The notes: generated by a model from the sequence alone, not told the origin. Numbered from the stretch's first letter, positions 16,218-28,029 are shown. The stretch: DNA of 64,000 nucleotides from Saccharothrix sp. ST-888 (GCF_000955975.1 NZ_JYJF01000021.1:5127-69126); one strand, 5' to 3'. A program made the numbers and translations.

Positions 16218-16286
16218 GCCGCCCGCTTCCCGGGCTGCCGCTCGGCTGACGATTCGCTAACCGACATCGATGGAGCTTGAAGGACC

Positions 16287-19166
<2,880 letters not shown>

Positions 19167-19182
19167 CGGGTTCGGCTTGTTC

Positions 19183-19232
19183 GAAGGGTGGCCCTTCCCG
19201 GGTGCTTGGTCTCCGGGGGAGGGTCACCCTTC
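19183..19232 (+). terminator. Hairpin after leuS
   Basis: GAAGGGTGGCCCTTCC pairs with GGAGGGTCACCCTTC with one or two mismatches across an 18-base loop. The 250 bases between leuS and the next gene hold no other clear feature. Confidence 0.6.
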
Positions 19233-19419
19233 TTGCTCGCCTGCGTTCTCTCCGTGGGTGTTCTGTGTGAGGTGTTCTCCGGGGACGGCTGTCGTTGCCG
19301 TGGGGGATGTCCCTGAAGGTTCCCTGATCTCGGGTGGAATGTCCGTTCTGTGGAGGCCTGCGGACAAGGGTGCGGCTACCGTGGAAGCCCTTGGTGGGTG
19401 GCGGAAGGTGGCTGGTGTG

Positions 19420-20238
19420 ATGGACGCGATCGGCATGGTGTTCGGCGTGGTTCTGCTCTTCGTGGTGGCTGCCTTGGCCATGCTGGTCGTCGGGGCGGTG
19501 AAGGCCACCAGGCGGGTGGCGGCGAGGGTCGGCGAGCACGAGGCGAACGCCCGTCGCGCCGTCGAGAACGCCGCGCTGAAGGCCAAGACCTTCACCAAGC
19601 CCGGCCCCGTGGGCAGGATCTCCGCAGTCCGCCTCTCACTGCGGACCTCGCTGGAGGGCACCCGCAAGGTGTTGGAGGCCGGTCTGCCCGAGGACGGCCA
19701 ACTCGCCGAAGCCCTCCAGCTGCTGACCAGGCTCGAGGCGCACGCGGCCGAGCTGGACGGTGAGTTGCGGATCCTGGAGCGCGAGCCCGACCAGGGCCGG
19801 GTCGCCGCCAAGCTGCCCGAACTGGCCGAGCGGGCCGAGCGGATCACCCACTCTGCGGAGTCGATGCGCTGGGCTGCACAGGACCGGATGCACCGTTTCG
19901 CGGACGACGAGCTGGCGCGGCTCAGCGAAGCGTGTGAGACCGAGGCGGGGTCGTTGCGGCACTGGGAGTCGGCTGGTGGTGCTGGTGGTGCCGGTGGTGC
20001 CGGTGGTGCTGCGGGTGCAGGTGGTGGCGATGGCTCGGTGCCGGCCGGGGGTACGGGGTTCACGCCCTCCGCTCAGGGGCAGGCGGGGCGCGGCGCGGAG
20101 CGCAAGGGGCTGGGCGCAGGGCGTCAGCAGAGTGCCGAGGACGTGCTCGGGCTGGCCGCCGAACCGCTCGCCCGGCTTGCCCAGCGGCTGCGCAAGCCCT
20201 CGGCCGGTCCTTCGGCCGGGAACCCGTCCGCCGGCTGA
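19420..20238 (+). CDS. Hypothetical membrane-anchored coiled-coil protein
   Basis: The 272-residue protein starts with one transmembrane helix (MDAIGMVFGVVLLFVVAALAMLVVGAV). A long charged helical region follows (about residues 30-185, likely coiled coil, with RITHSAESMRWAAQDRM). The Gly/Ala-rich tail is encoded by GGTGGTGCY-type 9-bp repeats (about 19975-20030), and a Pro/Ser repeat ends the protein (KPSAGPSAGNPSAG). Such N-anchored coiled-coil proteins with a disordered tail often act in envelope or division scaffolds, but no family was recognised. The start is uncertain: GTG 19417 or ATG 19420 are both possible, and no good ribosome binding site is visible. Confidence 0.7.
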   Translation: MDAIGMVFGVVLLFVVAALAMLVVGAVKATRRVAARVGEHEANARRAVENAALKAKTFTKPGPVGRISAVRLSLRTSLEGTRKVLEAGLPEDGQLAEALQLLTRLEAHAAELDGELRILEREPDQGRVAAKLPELAERAERITHSAESMRWAAQDRMHRFADDELARLSEACETEAGSLRHWESAGGAGGAGGAGGAAGAGGGDGSVPAGGTGFTPSAQGQAGRGAERKGLGAGRQQSAEDVLGLAAEPLARLAQRLRKPSAGPSAGNPSAG

Positions 20239-20278
20239 GCCCTGTTTCCGGCCGGCCGGCGGGCCGCTGCCGGGGCAC

Positions 20279-20350
20279 GGGGCCGGCCGTGTGCCCGGCC
20301 GTATGCCGGGTGGCACGGGTCGCGCGGGGTGTGTGGGGCCGGCCGTGTGC
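20279..20350. repeat. 16-bp direct repeat GGGGCCGGCCGTGTGC upstream of degV
   Basis: Identical copies lie at 20279-20294 and 20335-20350, in a GGCCGG-rich 180-base gap with several overlapping palindromes. Role unknown; it may include the terminator of the preceding gene. Confidence 0.6.
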
Positions 20351-20407
20351 ACGGTCCGGGCACGGTGCTCGCGAGTGGTAGCGCTGTCTTCTGTGCCGGA
20401 CGGGGAG

Positions 20408-20413
20408 TAACCT
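20408..20413 (+). promoter_or_regulatory. -10 hexamer of degV, leaderless type
   Basis: TAACCT ends seven bases before the ATG at 20421; no Shine-Dalgarno is present. Confidence 0.45.
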
Positions 20414-20420
20414 CCGGCTC

Positions 20421-21266
20421 ATGCCCGACCGCCTCGCACTCGTCACCGACTCGACGGCCTATCTGCCGCAGGAAGCCATCGACCGGCATCGGATCGCGGT
20501 GGTCCCACTCAGCGTCGCCGTGGGCGACGAGGTGCTGGCGGAAGGCGTGGAGATCTCCCCGAAGGACGTCGCCGAGGCGCTGCGCGCCAAGCGCAGGGTC
20601 ACCACCTCCCGCCCCAGCCCGGAGACCTTCGCCGCCGCCTACCGTGCCGCCGCCGAGGCGGGTGCTTCCGGGGTCGTCTCGGTGCACATCTCGGGTGAGC
20701 TCTCCGGTACGTACGAGGCCGCCCGGCTCGCCGCCGGCGAGGCCGGGATCCCGGTCCGGGTCGTCGACAGCCGTCTGGTCGGCATGGCCCTCGGACATAC
20801 CGTGCTGGCCGCCGCCCGGGCACTGGAAGCAGGTCTGGGTCTGGACGAGACGGTTGCCGCCGCCACCGCCCGTGCCGCGACGACCAGCAGCTTCTTCTAC
20901 GTGGACACCCTCGAGTACCTCCGGCGCGGCGGCCGGATCGGTGCCGCACGGGCGCTGCTCGGCTCGGCGCTCGCGGTGAAGCCGCTGCTGCACCTGTCCG
21001 GCGGCCGGATCGAGCCGCTGGAGAAGGTCCGCACCGCCTCCCGGGCAATCGCCCGGCTGGAGGAGCTCGCGGTCGAGCAGGCGGGGACTGCCGAGGTCGA
21101 CATCGCGGTACACCACCTGGCCGCCGAGGAACGGGCGGAACCGCTGGCCGAACGTCTGCGGGAGCGGGTCCCCGGCCTCAGGAACCTCTACGTGGGCGAG
21201 GTCGGCGCGGTGATCGGCGCGCACGTCGGCCCTGGGCTGCTCGCGGTCGTCGTCTCGCCGCGCTGA
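20421..21266 (+). CDS. DegV family fatty-acid-binding protein
   Basis: The 281-residue protein has the DegV N-terminal signature LVTDSTAYLP, the TSRPSPETF segment, VVSVHISGELSGTYEAARLA, and the C-terminal EVGAVIGAHVGPGLLAVVV motif. DegV/FakB proteins bind a fatty acid and, in Firmicutes, present it to the kinase FakA. No fakA-like gene is present in this window, so the role here is open. It is followed by comEA after 130 bases, an arrangement shared by other streptomycetes. Confidence 0.93.
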   Translation: MPDRLALVTDSTAYLPQEAIDRHRIAVVPLSVAVGDEVLAEGVEISPKDVAEALRAKRRVTTSRPSPETFAAAYRAAAEAGASGVVSVHISGELSGTYEAARLAAGEAGIPVRVVDSRLVGMALGHTVLAAARALEAGLGLDETVAAATARAATTSSFFYVDTLEYLRRGGRIGAARALLGSALAVKPLLHLSGGRIEPLEKVRTASRAIARLEELAVEQAGTAEVDIAVHHLAAEERAEPLAERLRERVPGLRNLYVGEVGAVIGAHVGPGLLAVVVSPR

Positions 21267-21383
21267 AGCTTCCGACCGCCGCATCCCGCTTGAAACTCAC
21301 TCGTTCGGGCGACCGGAGTTATCCACAACCCCGAGTTGTCCACAGGAATTCGATGGGTTCGGGGCGGGGCGCGGATCTGCTCG

Positions 21384-21389
21384 TACCGT
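21384..21389 (+). promoter_or_regulatory. -10 hexamer of comEA, leaderless type
   Basis: TACCGT ends seven bases before the ATG at 21397; no Shine-Dalgarno is present. Confidence 0.45.
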
Positions 21390-21396
21390 CCTCGGC

Positions 21397-22683
21397 ATGA
21401 GGACGATGACACCGGGCGCCGCCCGCCGCCGTGAGACCGCCGAAGCCGCCCGGGACCGGATGGCCAACCTGTTCCCGACCGACCAGCAGCCGCAGCAGCA
21501 ACCGGCCCCGGCCGGACGCCACCGCCCACCGGGCGGAGCGTCGGTGCCTCGGGGCACCCGGAGGACGCTCTCGCCGCCTCGGCCCGGCTCTTCGCCGGGC
21601 CGGCAGGGGCCGCCCTTGGACACTCCCGAGCCGCCACAGCCGGAGGAGTCGCTCGAATCGAGCCGGTCCATGGAGTCGGACGAGCTGTCAGCGGACTCGG
21701 ACTCGGACTCGGTCTCGGATGTGGACTCGGGCTCGGACGAGCCGGACGAGTGGTCGGAGCCGGGGCGACCGCCCGGGGCTTCGAAGGCGGGGGGCACCGC
21801 AGTTGCCGGGCGGACGCCGTCATCCGATGCCGTTCTGCGTGAGCGCAGCCCCACATCACTGCTGCGGTTGTACGAGCGTGCTGCGGCTGGCCCGCCAGTA
21901 GCGCCGTCCGCAGCCCACGAGACCGATGAACAACGGGAGGCTGAGCCGGACGCCTCCGACCGAGCCGACCGAGCGTCGGCAGCCGTCGACCGTCTACCGA
22001 CGTCACCCGATGCGATTGCCCGGCCAACCGGGCTGCGGCACCGACGGCTACGGCTACCGGCGCTCCATCCCGGTCTGGCACTCGACCGGAGGGCGGTGCT
22101 CGGGCTGACCGTGCTGCTCCTGCTCGCTGTCGGCTACGCCGTGCAGCATTTCTGGCTCGGGCGCCCGGAGCCGGTGCCGATCCCAGCCGCTGTGCCCGTC
22201 GCAAGCCCAGTGTCGGCGGCACACAGCGGTGCCGATCCGCCGGCGTCGTCCGCTGCGGGGCCGTCGGGTGCAGTGGTGGTCGTGGAGGTGGCCGGGAAGG
22301 TCCGACACCCCGGGTTGCGCACGCTGCCCAGTGGTTCGCGGGTCTCCGACGCTGTGAGTGCCGCAGGCGGCCCGCTGCCCGAGACCGACACCACCGGTCT
22401 CAACCTCGCCCGGCTGCTGACCGACGGCGAGCAGATCGTGGTCGGTGCACCGGCCGGTCAGCCTTCCCCCGCCGCCGCCGGCGGACCGAAGGGACCGCTC
22501 AGCCTGAACCAGGCCACCATCGAGCAGCTCGACGCACTGCCCGGAGTCGGCCCGACACTGGCCGAGCGGATCGTCCACTTCCGCCAGGAGCACGGCGGAT
22601 TCCGTTCCGTCGACCAGCTCCGACAGGTCAGCGGCATCGGCGCCCGTAAGTTCGGCGAGCTCCGCCCCTTGCTCACGCTCTGA
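21397..22683 (+). CDS. comEA: ComEA-like DNA-binding membrane protein
   Basis: The 428-residue protein has an unusually long cytoplasmic N-terminus with proline-rich and Ser/Asp-repeat sections (SADSDSDSVSDVDSGSDEPDE, about residues 97-117). One transmembrane helix follows (about 229-248, LGLTVLLLLAVGYAVQHFWL), then an SLBB domain (about 290-345, VVVEVAGKVRHPGLRTLPSG) and a C-terminal double helix-hairpin-helix (about 367-428, LNQATIEQLDALPGVGPTLAERI). ComEA binds incoming DNA outside the membrane in competence systems. Streptomycetes carry comEA/comEC without classical competence, so the physiological role is unclear. A leaderless start is likely. The stop overlaps an ATG (TGATG), but that ATG is not in the comEC frame. 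Confidence 0.9.
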   Translation: MRTMTPGAARRRETAEAARDRMANLFPTDQQPQQQPAPAGRHRPPGGASVPRGTRRTLSPPRPGSSPGRQGPPLDTPEPPQPEESLESSRSMESDELSADSDSDSVSDVDSGSDEPDEWSEPGRPPGASKAGGTAVAGRTPSSDAVLRERSPTSLLRLYERAAAGPPVAPSAAHETDEQREAEPDASDRADRASAAVDRLPTSPDAIARPTGLRHRRLRLPALHPGLALDRRAVLGLTVLLLLAVGYAVQHFWLGRPEPVPIPAAVPVASPVSAAHSGADPPASSAAGPSGAVVVVEVAGKVRHPGLRTLPSGSRVSDAVSAAGGPLPETDTTGLNLARLLTDGEQIVVGAPAGQPSPAAAGGPKGPLSLNQATIEQLDALPGVGPTLAERIVHFRQEHGGFRSVDQLRQVSGIGARKFGELRPLLTL

Positions 22684-22779
22684 TGCACCATCGTCCGTCA
22701 TCCGGTCATCCTCTGGCCGTTGGTCGCTGTCCGCCGCTACCGCTCGCAGATCGTCCGAGGGAGGTGCACCACGATCACC

Positions 22780-25700
22780 TTGTCCGAGGCCTCGGGCCTG
22801 TCCCGCTCACCCACCTGCCCTGAACCGGCCGATTTCCGGCTCATCCTCCCGGCTCTCGCTGCCTGGGCAGCCGCCTTCACCGTCCTCGGTCTGGCTCCGG
22901 AGCACCGACCACTGTGCCTGCCTCTCGCCGGGCTCGCGGCGGCCGTCGCCCTGCTGCTCCTCGTACGGTCGGCCGGGCAGTACCGGCGTCCGTCCGTCCT
23001 GCTGGCCGCCGTCCTGCTCACCGCAGCTGCCGGGACCACCACCACCCTGCTGCACACGGCCGACCTCCACCGGGGGCCGCTGCCCGGGCTCGCTCACCCG
23101 CAGACCTCCGCCCCCGTCGACGGTCCTGGCTCCGTTGACGGTCCGGACCCCACCGACTCTGCCGACCCCACCGACCCCGCCGATCCTGCCGACCCCGGCG
23201 GCGCCGTTGAATCCGCCGCTCCTGCTGTCCCGTCGAGCAAGTCGGGCTCCCAGAGGGCGGGGCCGCCACCGGAACTGACCGTCAGCCTCACCATCGCGGG
23301 AGATCCCAGGGGGCACACCTCCCACGCACGTGGCACAGCCCCGGGCCAGTTCCTGCTGACCGTGGACGCCATCGTCGACAGCGTCACCCTCCCGCAGCCC
23401 GCGAGCCCGGCCGATGCTCGGGCCGGCTCCGCACCCGTACCCTCCAGCACGGCGCAGACCCCCGCTTCCCGCACCGTCCGAACCCGGACTCCCGTGACCG
23501 TCATGGTCCGCGCCCAGGATGCCGACGGCTGGCGCGATCTGATCCCGTCCACCCGGCTGCGTACGGACGTACGCGTGGTCCCCGCACACGAAGGCGTCCA
23601 GACCGCCGCCGCCGTCCTGCTGGCGCGCGGCCGACCGGTCCTGCTCGCCCCGCCGAGCGTGCCGCAGCGGCTGGCCGGCCGACTGCGCTCCGGCCTCCGC
23701 GCTGCCTGCGAGCATCTGCCCGCCGACATCCGAGGTCTGCTGCCCGGGCTCGTCGTCGGTGACACCTCCCGGCTTCCCGACGACCTGGACGAGGCTTTTC
23801 GTGCCACGGACCTCGGCCACCTGACCGCCGTCAGCGGCGCGAACCTGATGATCGTGCTGACCGTCCTGGTCGGCGTGCCCGGCCAAGCCGGCACACCTGG
23901 ACGCGGTGGGCTGGCCGGACGCCTCGGCCTGCCGCTGCGCACCACCGCCGTACTCGGCACCGGGCTGACGCTGGCGTTCGTGACGGTCTGCCGACCGGAT
24001 CCCAGCGTGCTCCGGGCCGCCGCCTCGGGTCTGGTCGGGCTGCTCGCCCTTGGTACCGGACGGCCACGCCGGGCGCTCCCGGCGCTGTCCGCAGCCGTAC
24101 TCGCCCTGGTCCTCCTCGACCCCTACCTCGCGCGCTCCTACGGGTTCGTCCTGTCGGTGCTCGCCACCACCGGTCTGCTCACCCTGGGCCCGCGCTGGAC
24201 GGCGACGCTGCTCGAACGGCGCTGGCCGCACCACCTGGCCACCGCCGTCGCTGCCACGGCCGCTGCCCAGGCACTCTGCGCGCCGGTCACGATCCTGCTG
24301 GCGCCCCGGGTCAGCCTGGTCGCGATCCCCTGCAACCTACTGGCCGAGCCCGCCGTCGTACCGACCACGCTGCTCGGGTTCGCCGCCCTCATCGCCGACC
24401 CGCTCTCCCACGCGGCAGCCCGCTTCCTGGCCGATCTGGCTGCGCTCCCCGTCGGCTGGCTGGCGGGCGTCGCCCGGTCGGGGGCTGCCGTCCCGGGTGC
24501 GCAACTCGCCTGGCCTGAAGGTGCGTTCGGAGCCGCCCTGCTCGCCGTTACGACGCTCGCCCTCGTCTGGGCGGCCCGGCCCTTCCTGCTCCCCGCCGGC
24601 TCCCGGGCTGTCTCGCTCACCCGCACCCGGCTCCCGGGCACCGCCCGAGCTCTGGTTCCGCCGACCCGTGCCCTGGCTCCGCCCGCCGGTACTCGGCCGA
24701 CCCGGTTCGCCGGACGCCGCGTCAGAGCCGCCCTGGCGGCAGTCCTCGGTCTGCTCCTGCTGCTCGTCCTGCTGCGCCCGCCGCTGCTCACCAGGATCGC
24801 CACGGGTTGGCCGCCGAAGGGCTGGCAGCTCGTCATGTGCGACATCGGTCAGGGGGACATGACCGTTCTGCCCATTCGCGCAACCGGCGACGAGACACCG
24901 GACAGCGCGATCGTGGTGGACACCGGACCGGACCCGCACGCCGCCGACAGCTGCCTGCGCGACCTCGGTATCACGCGGATTCCGCTGCTGGTACTGAGCC
25001 ACTTCCACGCGGACCACGCGGAGGGGCTGCCCGGGGTGCTACGCGGCCGCCGGGTGGGGGCGCTCCAAGTCACCACCCTGGACACGCCGGTGGGGGAGTA
25101 CGCCCGGGTGCTCGCCTGGGCGGCGGCCGCCGGTCTGCCGGTCCAACGCGCCCAGCGTGGTGAACACCGTTCCGCGGGGCCCGAACTCTCCTGGGACGTC
25201 CTGTGGCCCGACGGCACCCTCGGACCTGCCACTCCGGGAGCGAACAACGCCAGCATCGCCTTGCTGGCCTCGGTCGGTCCGTCCACCGGTTCGCTGCGGA
25301 TCGCCCTGCTGGGCGATCTGGAGCCCCCGGCCCAGGCGGCTCTGCGCGCTCGGCTGACACCGCCCCGGGTGGACGTCCTCAAGGTGGCCCACCACGGTTC
25401 GGGCAATCAGGACTGGGAGTTCACCGCAGCCCTGCACCCCCACCTCGCGCTCATCTCCTGTGGGAGCGACAACCCGTACGGGCATCCGGCACCCCGGACC
25501 GTCGCCCGGCTGCGTGCCCTCGGTTCAACGGTCCTGCGCACCGACCAGGTTGGCGACATCGCGATCCTCGGCACCTCTGCCGCTCTCAGGGTGGCGACGC
25601 ATCCCCACCGTCAGGGGTCCATGGCGCGAGCTCCGCCGCTCCGGTTCGGAGGCGCCGTACCGGGAGCCTTCACCCCCGGCACAGCGCCCGTCGGACAAGA

Positions 25701-25905
25701 TGGACAACGCTCCGCCGGACCGGGCGACGCCCCCTGGCCTGCGTGCCTCGACCGCTCCGGCAACGGGATGCGGGGCGCTGGAATGAGGCCGGGTCAGCCT
25801 TCCTCGCGCCAGCCGTCCTGGTCGGCGGCGAGGGTGTCCAGCGCGGAGAGCAGCTCAGGGGTCCAGCCGGTCTCCTCCGGCGGGTCCACGACGACCAGCC
25901 ACTGA
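22780..25905 (+). CDS. comEC: ComEC/Rec2 DNA channel protein
   Basis: The protein of about 1,040 residues has a ComEC membrane core (competence domain with AVSGANLMIVLTVLVGVPG and many helices) and a C-terminal metallo-beta-lactamase domain (CDIGQGDMTVLP, LSHFHADHAEGLPG, KVAHHGSGNQD). ComEC forms the inner-membrane DNA channel. The start is unsettled. The frame opens at a TTG (22720); a TTG at 22780 follows GAGGGAGGTG, while the ATG coupled to the comEA stop (22683) is in another frame that ends at 22823. The conserved part begins with PADFRLILPALAAW near 22828. About 100 residues beyond the usual end are predicted, and the last 112 bases run antisense into the convergent small gene. Confidence 0.85.
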   Translation: MSEASGLSRSPTCPEPADFRLILPALAAWAAAFTVLGLAPEHRPLCLPLAGLAAAVALLLLVRSAGQYRRPSVLLAAVLLTAAAGTTTTLLHTADLHRGPLPGLAHPQTSAPVDGPGSVDGPDPTDSADPTDPADPADPGGAVESAAPAVPSSKSGSQRAGPPPELTVSLTIAGDPRGHTSHARGTAPGQFLLTVDAIVDSVTLPQPASPADARAGSAPVPSSTAQTPASRTVRTRTPVTVMVRAQDADGWRDLIPSTRLRTDVRVVPAHEGVQTAAAVLLARGRPVLLAPPSVPQRLAGRLRSGLRAACEHLPADIRGLLPGLVVGDTSRLPDDLDEAFRATDLGHLTAVSGANLMIVLTVLVGVPGQAGTPGRGGLAGRLGLPLRTTAVLGTGLTLAFVTVCRPDPSVLRAAASGLVGLLALGTGRPRRALPALSAAVLALVLLDPYLARSYGFVLSVLATTGLLTLGPRWTATLLERRWPHHLATAVAATAAAQALCAPVTILLAPRVSLVAIPCNLLAEPAVVPTTLLGFAALIADPLSHAAARFLADLAALPVGWLAGVARSGAAVPGAQLAWPEGAFGAALLAVTTLALVWAARPFLLPAGSRAVSLTRTRLPGTARALVPPTRALAPPAGTRPTRFAGRRVRAALAAVLGLLLLLVLLRPPLLTRIATGWPPKGWQLVMCDIGQGDMTVLPIRATGDETPDSAIVVDTGPDPHAADSCLRDLGITRIPLLVLSHFHADHAEGLPGVLRGRRVGALQVTTLDTPVGEYARVLAWAAAAGLPVQRAQRGEHRSAGPELSWDVLWPDGTLGPATPGANNASIALLASVGPSTGSLRIALLGDLEPPAQAALRARLTPPRVDVLKVAHHGSGNQDWEFTAALHPHLALISCGSDNPYGHPAPRTVARLRALGSTVLRTDQVGDIAILGTSAALRVATHPHRQGSMARAPPLRFGGAVPGAFTPGTAPVGQDGQRSAGPGDAPWPACLDRSGNGMRGAGMRPGQPSSRQPSWSAARVSSAESSSGVQPVSSGGSTTTSH

Positions 25906-26066
25906 GCGTCCTCGGCGTCGTCCTCGCCGGCCAGCGAGTCCCGGACTACTTCGAGTTCGCCCAGGTCGGGCCAGCGGGCGGAGAGCTCCTCGGCCACCTC
26001 GTCGGCGGCGTCGCGGTCGGGAAGAACGAGGAGTTGACGGGTGAAGTTCGTGGTCACCCGCACCAT
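25794..26066 (-). CDS. Conserved 90-residue acidic protein
   Basis: The sequence begins MVRVTTNFTRQLLVLPDRDAA and continues with AEELSARWPDLGELEVVRDSLAGEDDAEDAQWLVVVDPP; it is acidic, soluble and probably a small alpha/beta fold. The motif set is conserved next to holA in streptomycetes, to my knowledge, without a known function. The start could be ATG 26066 or the GTG one codon later. It converges with comEC and overlaps its predicted 3' end by 112 bases, and it is divergent from holA with about 75 bases between. Confidence 0.8.
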   Translation of the reverse strand: MVRVTTNFTRQLLVLPDRDAADEVAEELSARWPDLGELEVVRDSLAGEDDAEDAQWLVVVDPPEETGWTPELLSALDTLAADQDGWREEG

Positions 26067-26141
26067 TGTGCAGATCCCATGGCCCGCTGGGGAGAGCGGG
26101 TCCGGACGTTGTTGTCGGCACAGCGTGCGATGCTGGTAAGG

Positions 26142-27137
26142 ATGGCCAGGAAGAGTGCACCCGACGATCTGCTCGCCCCGCTGACCCTTGCGGTCGGCCA
26201 GGAGGAGCTGCTGCTCGACCGTGTGGTGGCCCAGGTGGTGGCCGCTGCCAGGGCGGCCGATCCGGACACCGATGTACGCGATCTGGCTCCCGGTGCTCTC
26301 CAGCCCGGCGGTCTGGCCGAGTTGACCACACCCTCGCTCTTCGCCGAGCGGAAGGTCATCGTGGTCCGGGCCGCGCAGGATCTCTCCGCCGACTCGGTGA
26401 AGGAGGTCAAGGCGTACATCGAGGCGCCCGCCGACGAGGTGATCCTGGTGCTGGTGCACGCCGGTGGCGCGAAGGGCAAGGGCCTGTTGGACGCGGGCCG
26501 CAAGGCCGGTGGCCGCGAGGTGCAGTGCGCCAAGCTGACCAAGGCCGGTGACAAGCTCGCCTTCATCCGTGGCGAGTTCCGCACCCTGGGCCGCTCGGCA
26601 TCGCCGGAGGCGTGTCAGGCCCTGCTGGATTCGCTCGGCAGCGATCTGCGCGAGCTGGCCGCCGCGTGCAGTCAGCTCACCGCCGATGTCGAGGGCACCA
26701 TCGACGAGACGGTGGTGGCCCGTTACTACAGCGGCCGGGCCGAGGCGACGGGTTTCGAGGTCGCGGACCTCGCGGTCACCGGCCGGGCTGCCGAAGCACT
26801 GGAACGGCTCCGCTGGGCGCTGGCGGTCGGCCAGCCACCCACCGGCATCACGTACGCCCTGGCCTCGGGTGTCCGCAGCATCGGCCGGTTGGCGACGACC
26901 GGCCGGAACATGCGCCCGGCCGATCTGGCCCGGGAGTTGGGCATGCCGCCGTGGAAGGTCGAGCGGGTCCGTCAGCAGATGCGCGGCTGGACGGGCGACG
27001 CGGTCGCCACGGCGTTGACGGCGATCGCCAAGGCCGACGCGGCGGTCAAGGGCGGCTCGGACGACCCGGCGTACGCGCTGGAGCGTGCCGTGGTCGCGGT
27101 GGCCCGCGCCGCCCGCTCCGGCGCCCGCCCGTACTGA
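26142..27137 (+). CDS. holA: DNA polymerase III subunit delta
   Basis: HolA is the clamp-loader subunit that opens the beta clamp. The 331-residue protein has the HolA-type N-terminus (LAPLTLAVGQEELLLDRVVAQVV), a beta-rich LFAERKVIVVRAAQDLS segment with a hydrophobic beta-interacting region, and the C-terminal collar part (LARELGMPPWKVERVRQQMRGW). The gene follows comEC, as in many bacteria. ATG 26142 is preferred; ATG 26130 would add four residues. No clear ribosome binding site is present. Confidence 0.93.
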   Translation: MARKSAPDDLLAPLTLAVGQEELLLDRVVAQVVAAARAADPDTDVRDLAPGALQPGGLAELTTPSLFAERKVIVVRAAQDLSADSVKEVKAYIEAPADEVILVLVHAGGAKGKGLLDAGRKAGGREVQCAKLTKAGDKLAFIRGEFRTLGRSASPEACQALLDSLGSDLRELAAACSQLTADVEGTIDETVVARYYSGRAEATGFEVADLAVTGRAAEALERLRWALAVGQPPTGITYALASGVRSIGRLATTGRNMRPADLARELGMPPWKVERVRQQMRGWTGDAVATALTAIAKADAAVKGGSDDPAYALERAVVAVARAARSGARPY

Positions 27138-27228
27138 GCCGTCGGCCCGCCCGTACCCGGGCGCCCCGGCCCCTGCCGAACGGGCCGTTCCAGGCCGAGT
27201 GAGCCCGCCCGGTCCGAGCCGCTGAGGG

Positions 27229-28029
27229 TCAGGCTCCGGCGGCTCCGCCGATGGCCTTGAGCACGTGCCGACTGTCCATCAGCAGTGCCTGTCGGATGCT
27301 GTCCTGGTCCGGCGGAGGCGTCTTGCCCACCTGGTACGAGCCCGACCAGCTCAGGTAGTACGTCAATGCGCCGTCGCGCACGTACAGCACCTGGGTGAGG
27401 TAGTGCCAGGACCGATCGATGCTGCTGGGATCGTCCAGGAAGCCGACGTACGCCTCCTGGCCCAGGTCGGGCACCCCGGCGATCCGGTACCGGCGCTGTC
27501 CCAGGCCGGCCCGCTGGGCCGCGAACTCCGGGCGCGGGTCGGTCACCTTGTGCAGCTGTGCCTCCAGGAAGAGCGAGGAGTACTCGCTGTCGCCGTCGGT
27601 CTTCTTCAGGTACTTGCTGCAGTACATGTCGTCGAGGGCCGAGTGCCGGGTCGAGTAGTGGTACGGCGTGCCGGACTGGGCCGGGTAGAGCTGGCTGAAG
27701 CGGCTCAGCCGGGCCGCGCCGCAGAGATCGTCCACCACGCGGTAGCCGCCCGGGTTCAGCGGCCCGGTTCCCCCGCCGCTCACCAGGCCCGGCACGGTGA
27801 TCACCGCCGCCGCCCACACCGCCGAGGCCACCAGAGTGCCCGCCAGGCCCCACCACAGCGCCCGGCGCGGCCGCTGTCCGGGGGGTGGCGCGAAAACAGG
27901 CGTCGGCACGGGAACGGGCGTCGGCGGCGACGGGGACAGGCCGGCCGGCGGAAGCCCGTAGGCGGCCGGGGGCCCTGGGTAGCCGTAGCCGGAACCGAAT
28001 CCGGACCCGGCATCGGTCGGCGATGACAT
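27229..28029 (-). CDS. Hypothetical membrane-anchored secreted-domain protein
   Basis: The 266-residue protein has a Gly/Tyr/Pro-rich cytoplasmic N-terminus (about residues 1-55), one transmembrane helix (about 58-82, ALWWGLAGTLVASAVWAAAVITVPG) and an outer domain of about 180 residues with three cysteines (DDLCGAARLSRF, DDMYCSKY) and many aromatic residues. No family was recognised with confidence; small streptomycete surface proteins of this layout are common. It is transcribed alone, convergent with holA. The start at 28029 has no strong ribosome binding site. Confidence 0.75.
   Translation of the reverse strand: MSSPTDAGSGFGSGYGYPGPPAAYGLPPAGLSPSPPTPVPVPTPVFAPPPGQRPRRALWWGLAGTLVASAVWAAAVITVPGLVSGGGTGPLNPGGYRVVDDLCGAARLSRFSQLYPAQSGTPYHYSTRHSALDDMYCSKYLKKTDGDSEYSSLFLEAQLHKVTDPRPEFAAQRAGLGQRRYRIAGVPDLGQEAYVGFLDDPSSIDRSWHYLTQVLYVRDGALTYYLSWSGSYQVGKTPPPDQDSIRQALLMDSRHVLKAIGGAAGA

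Noticed and set aside
16021..16286. T-box riboswitch in front of leuS
   Set aside because: No T-box motif or specifier stem was found; a leader peptide with leucine codons explains the terminator better.
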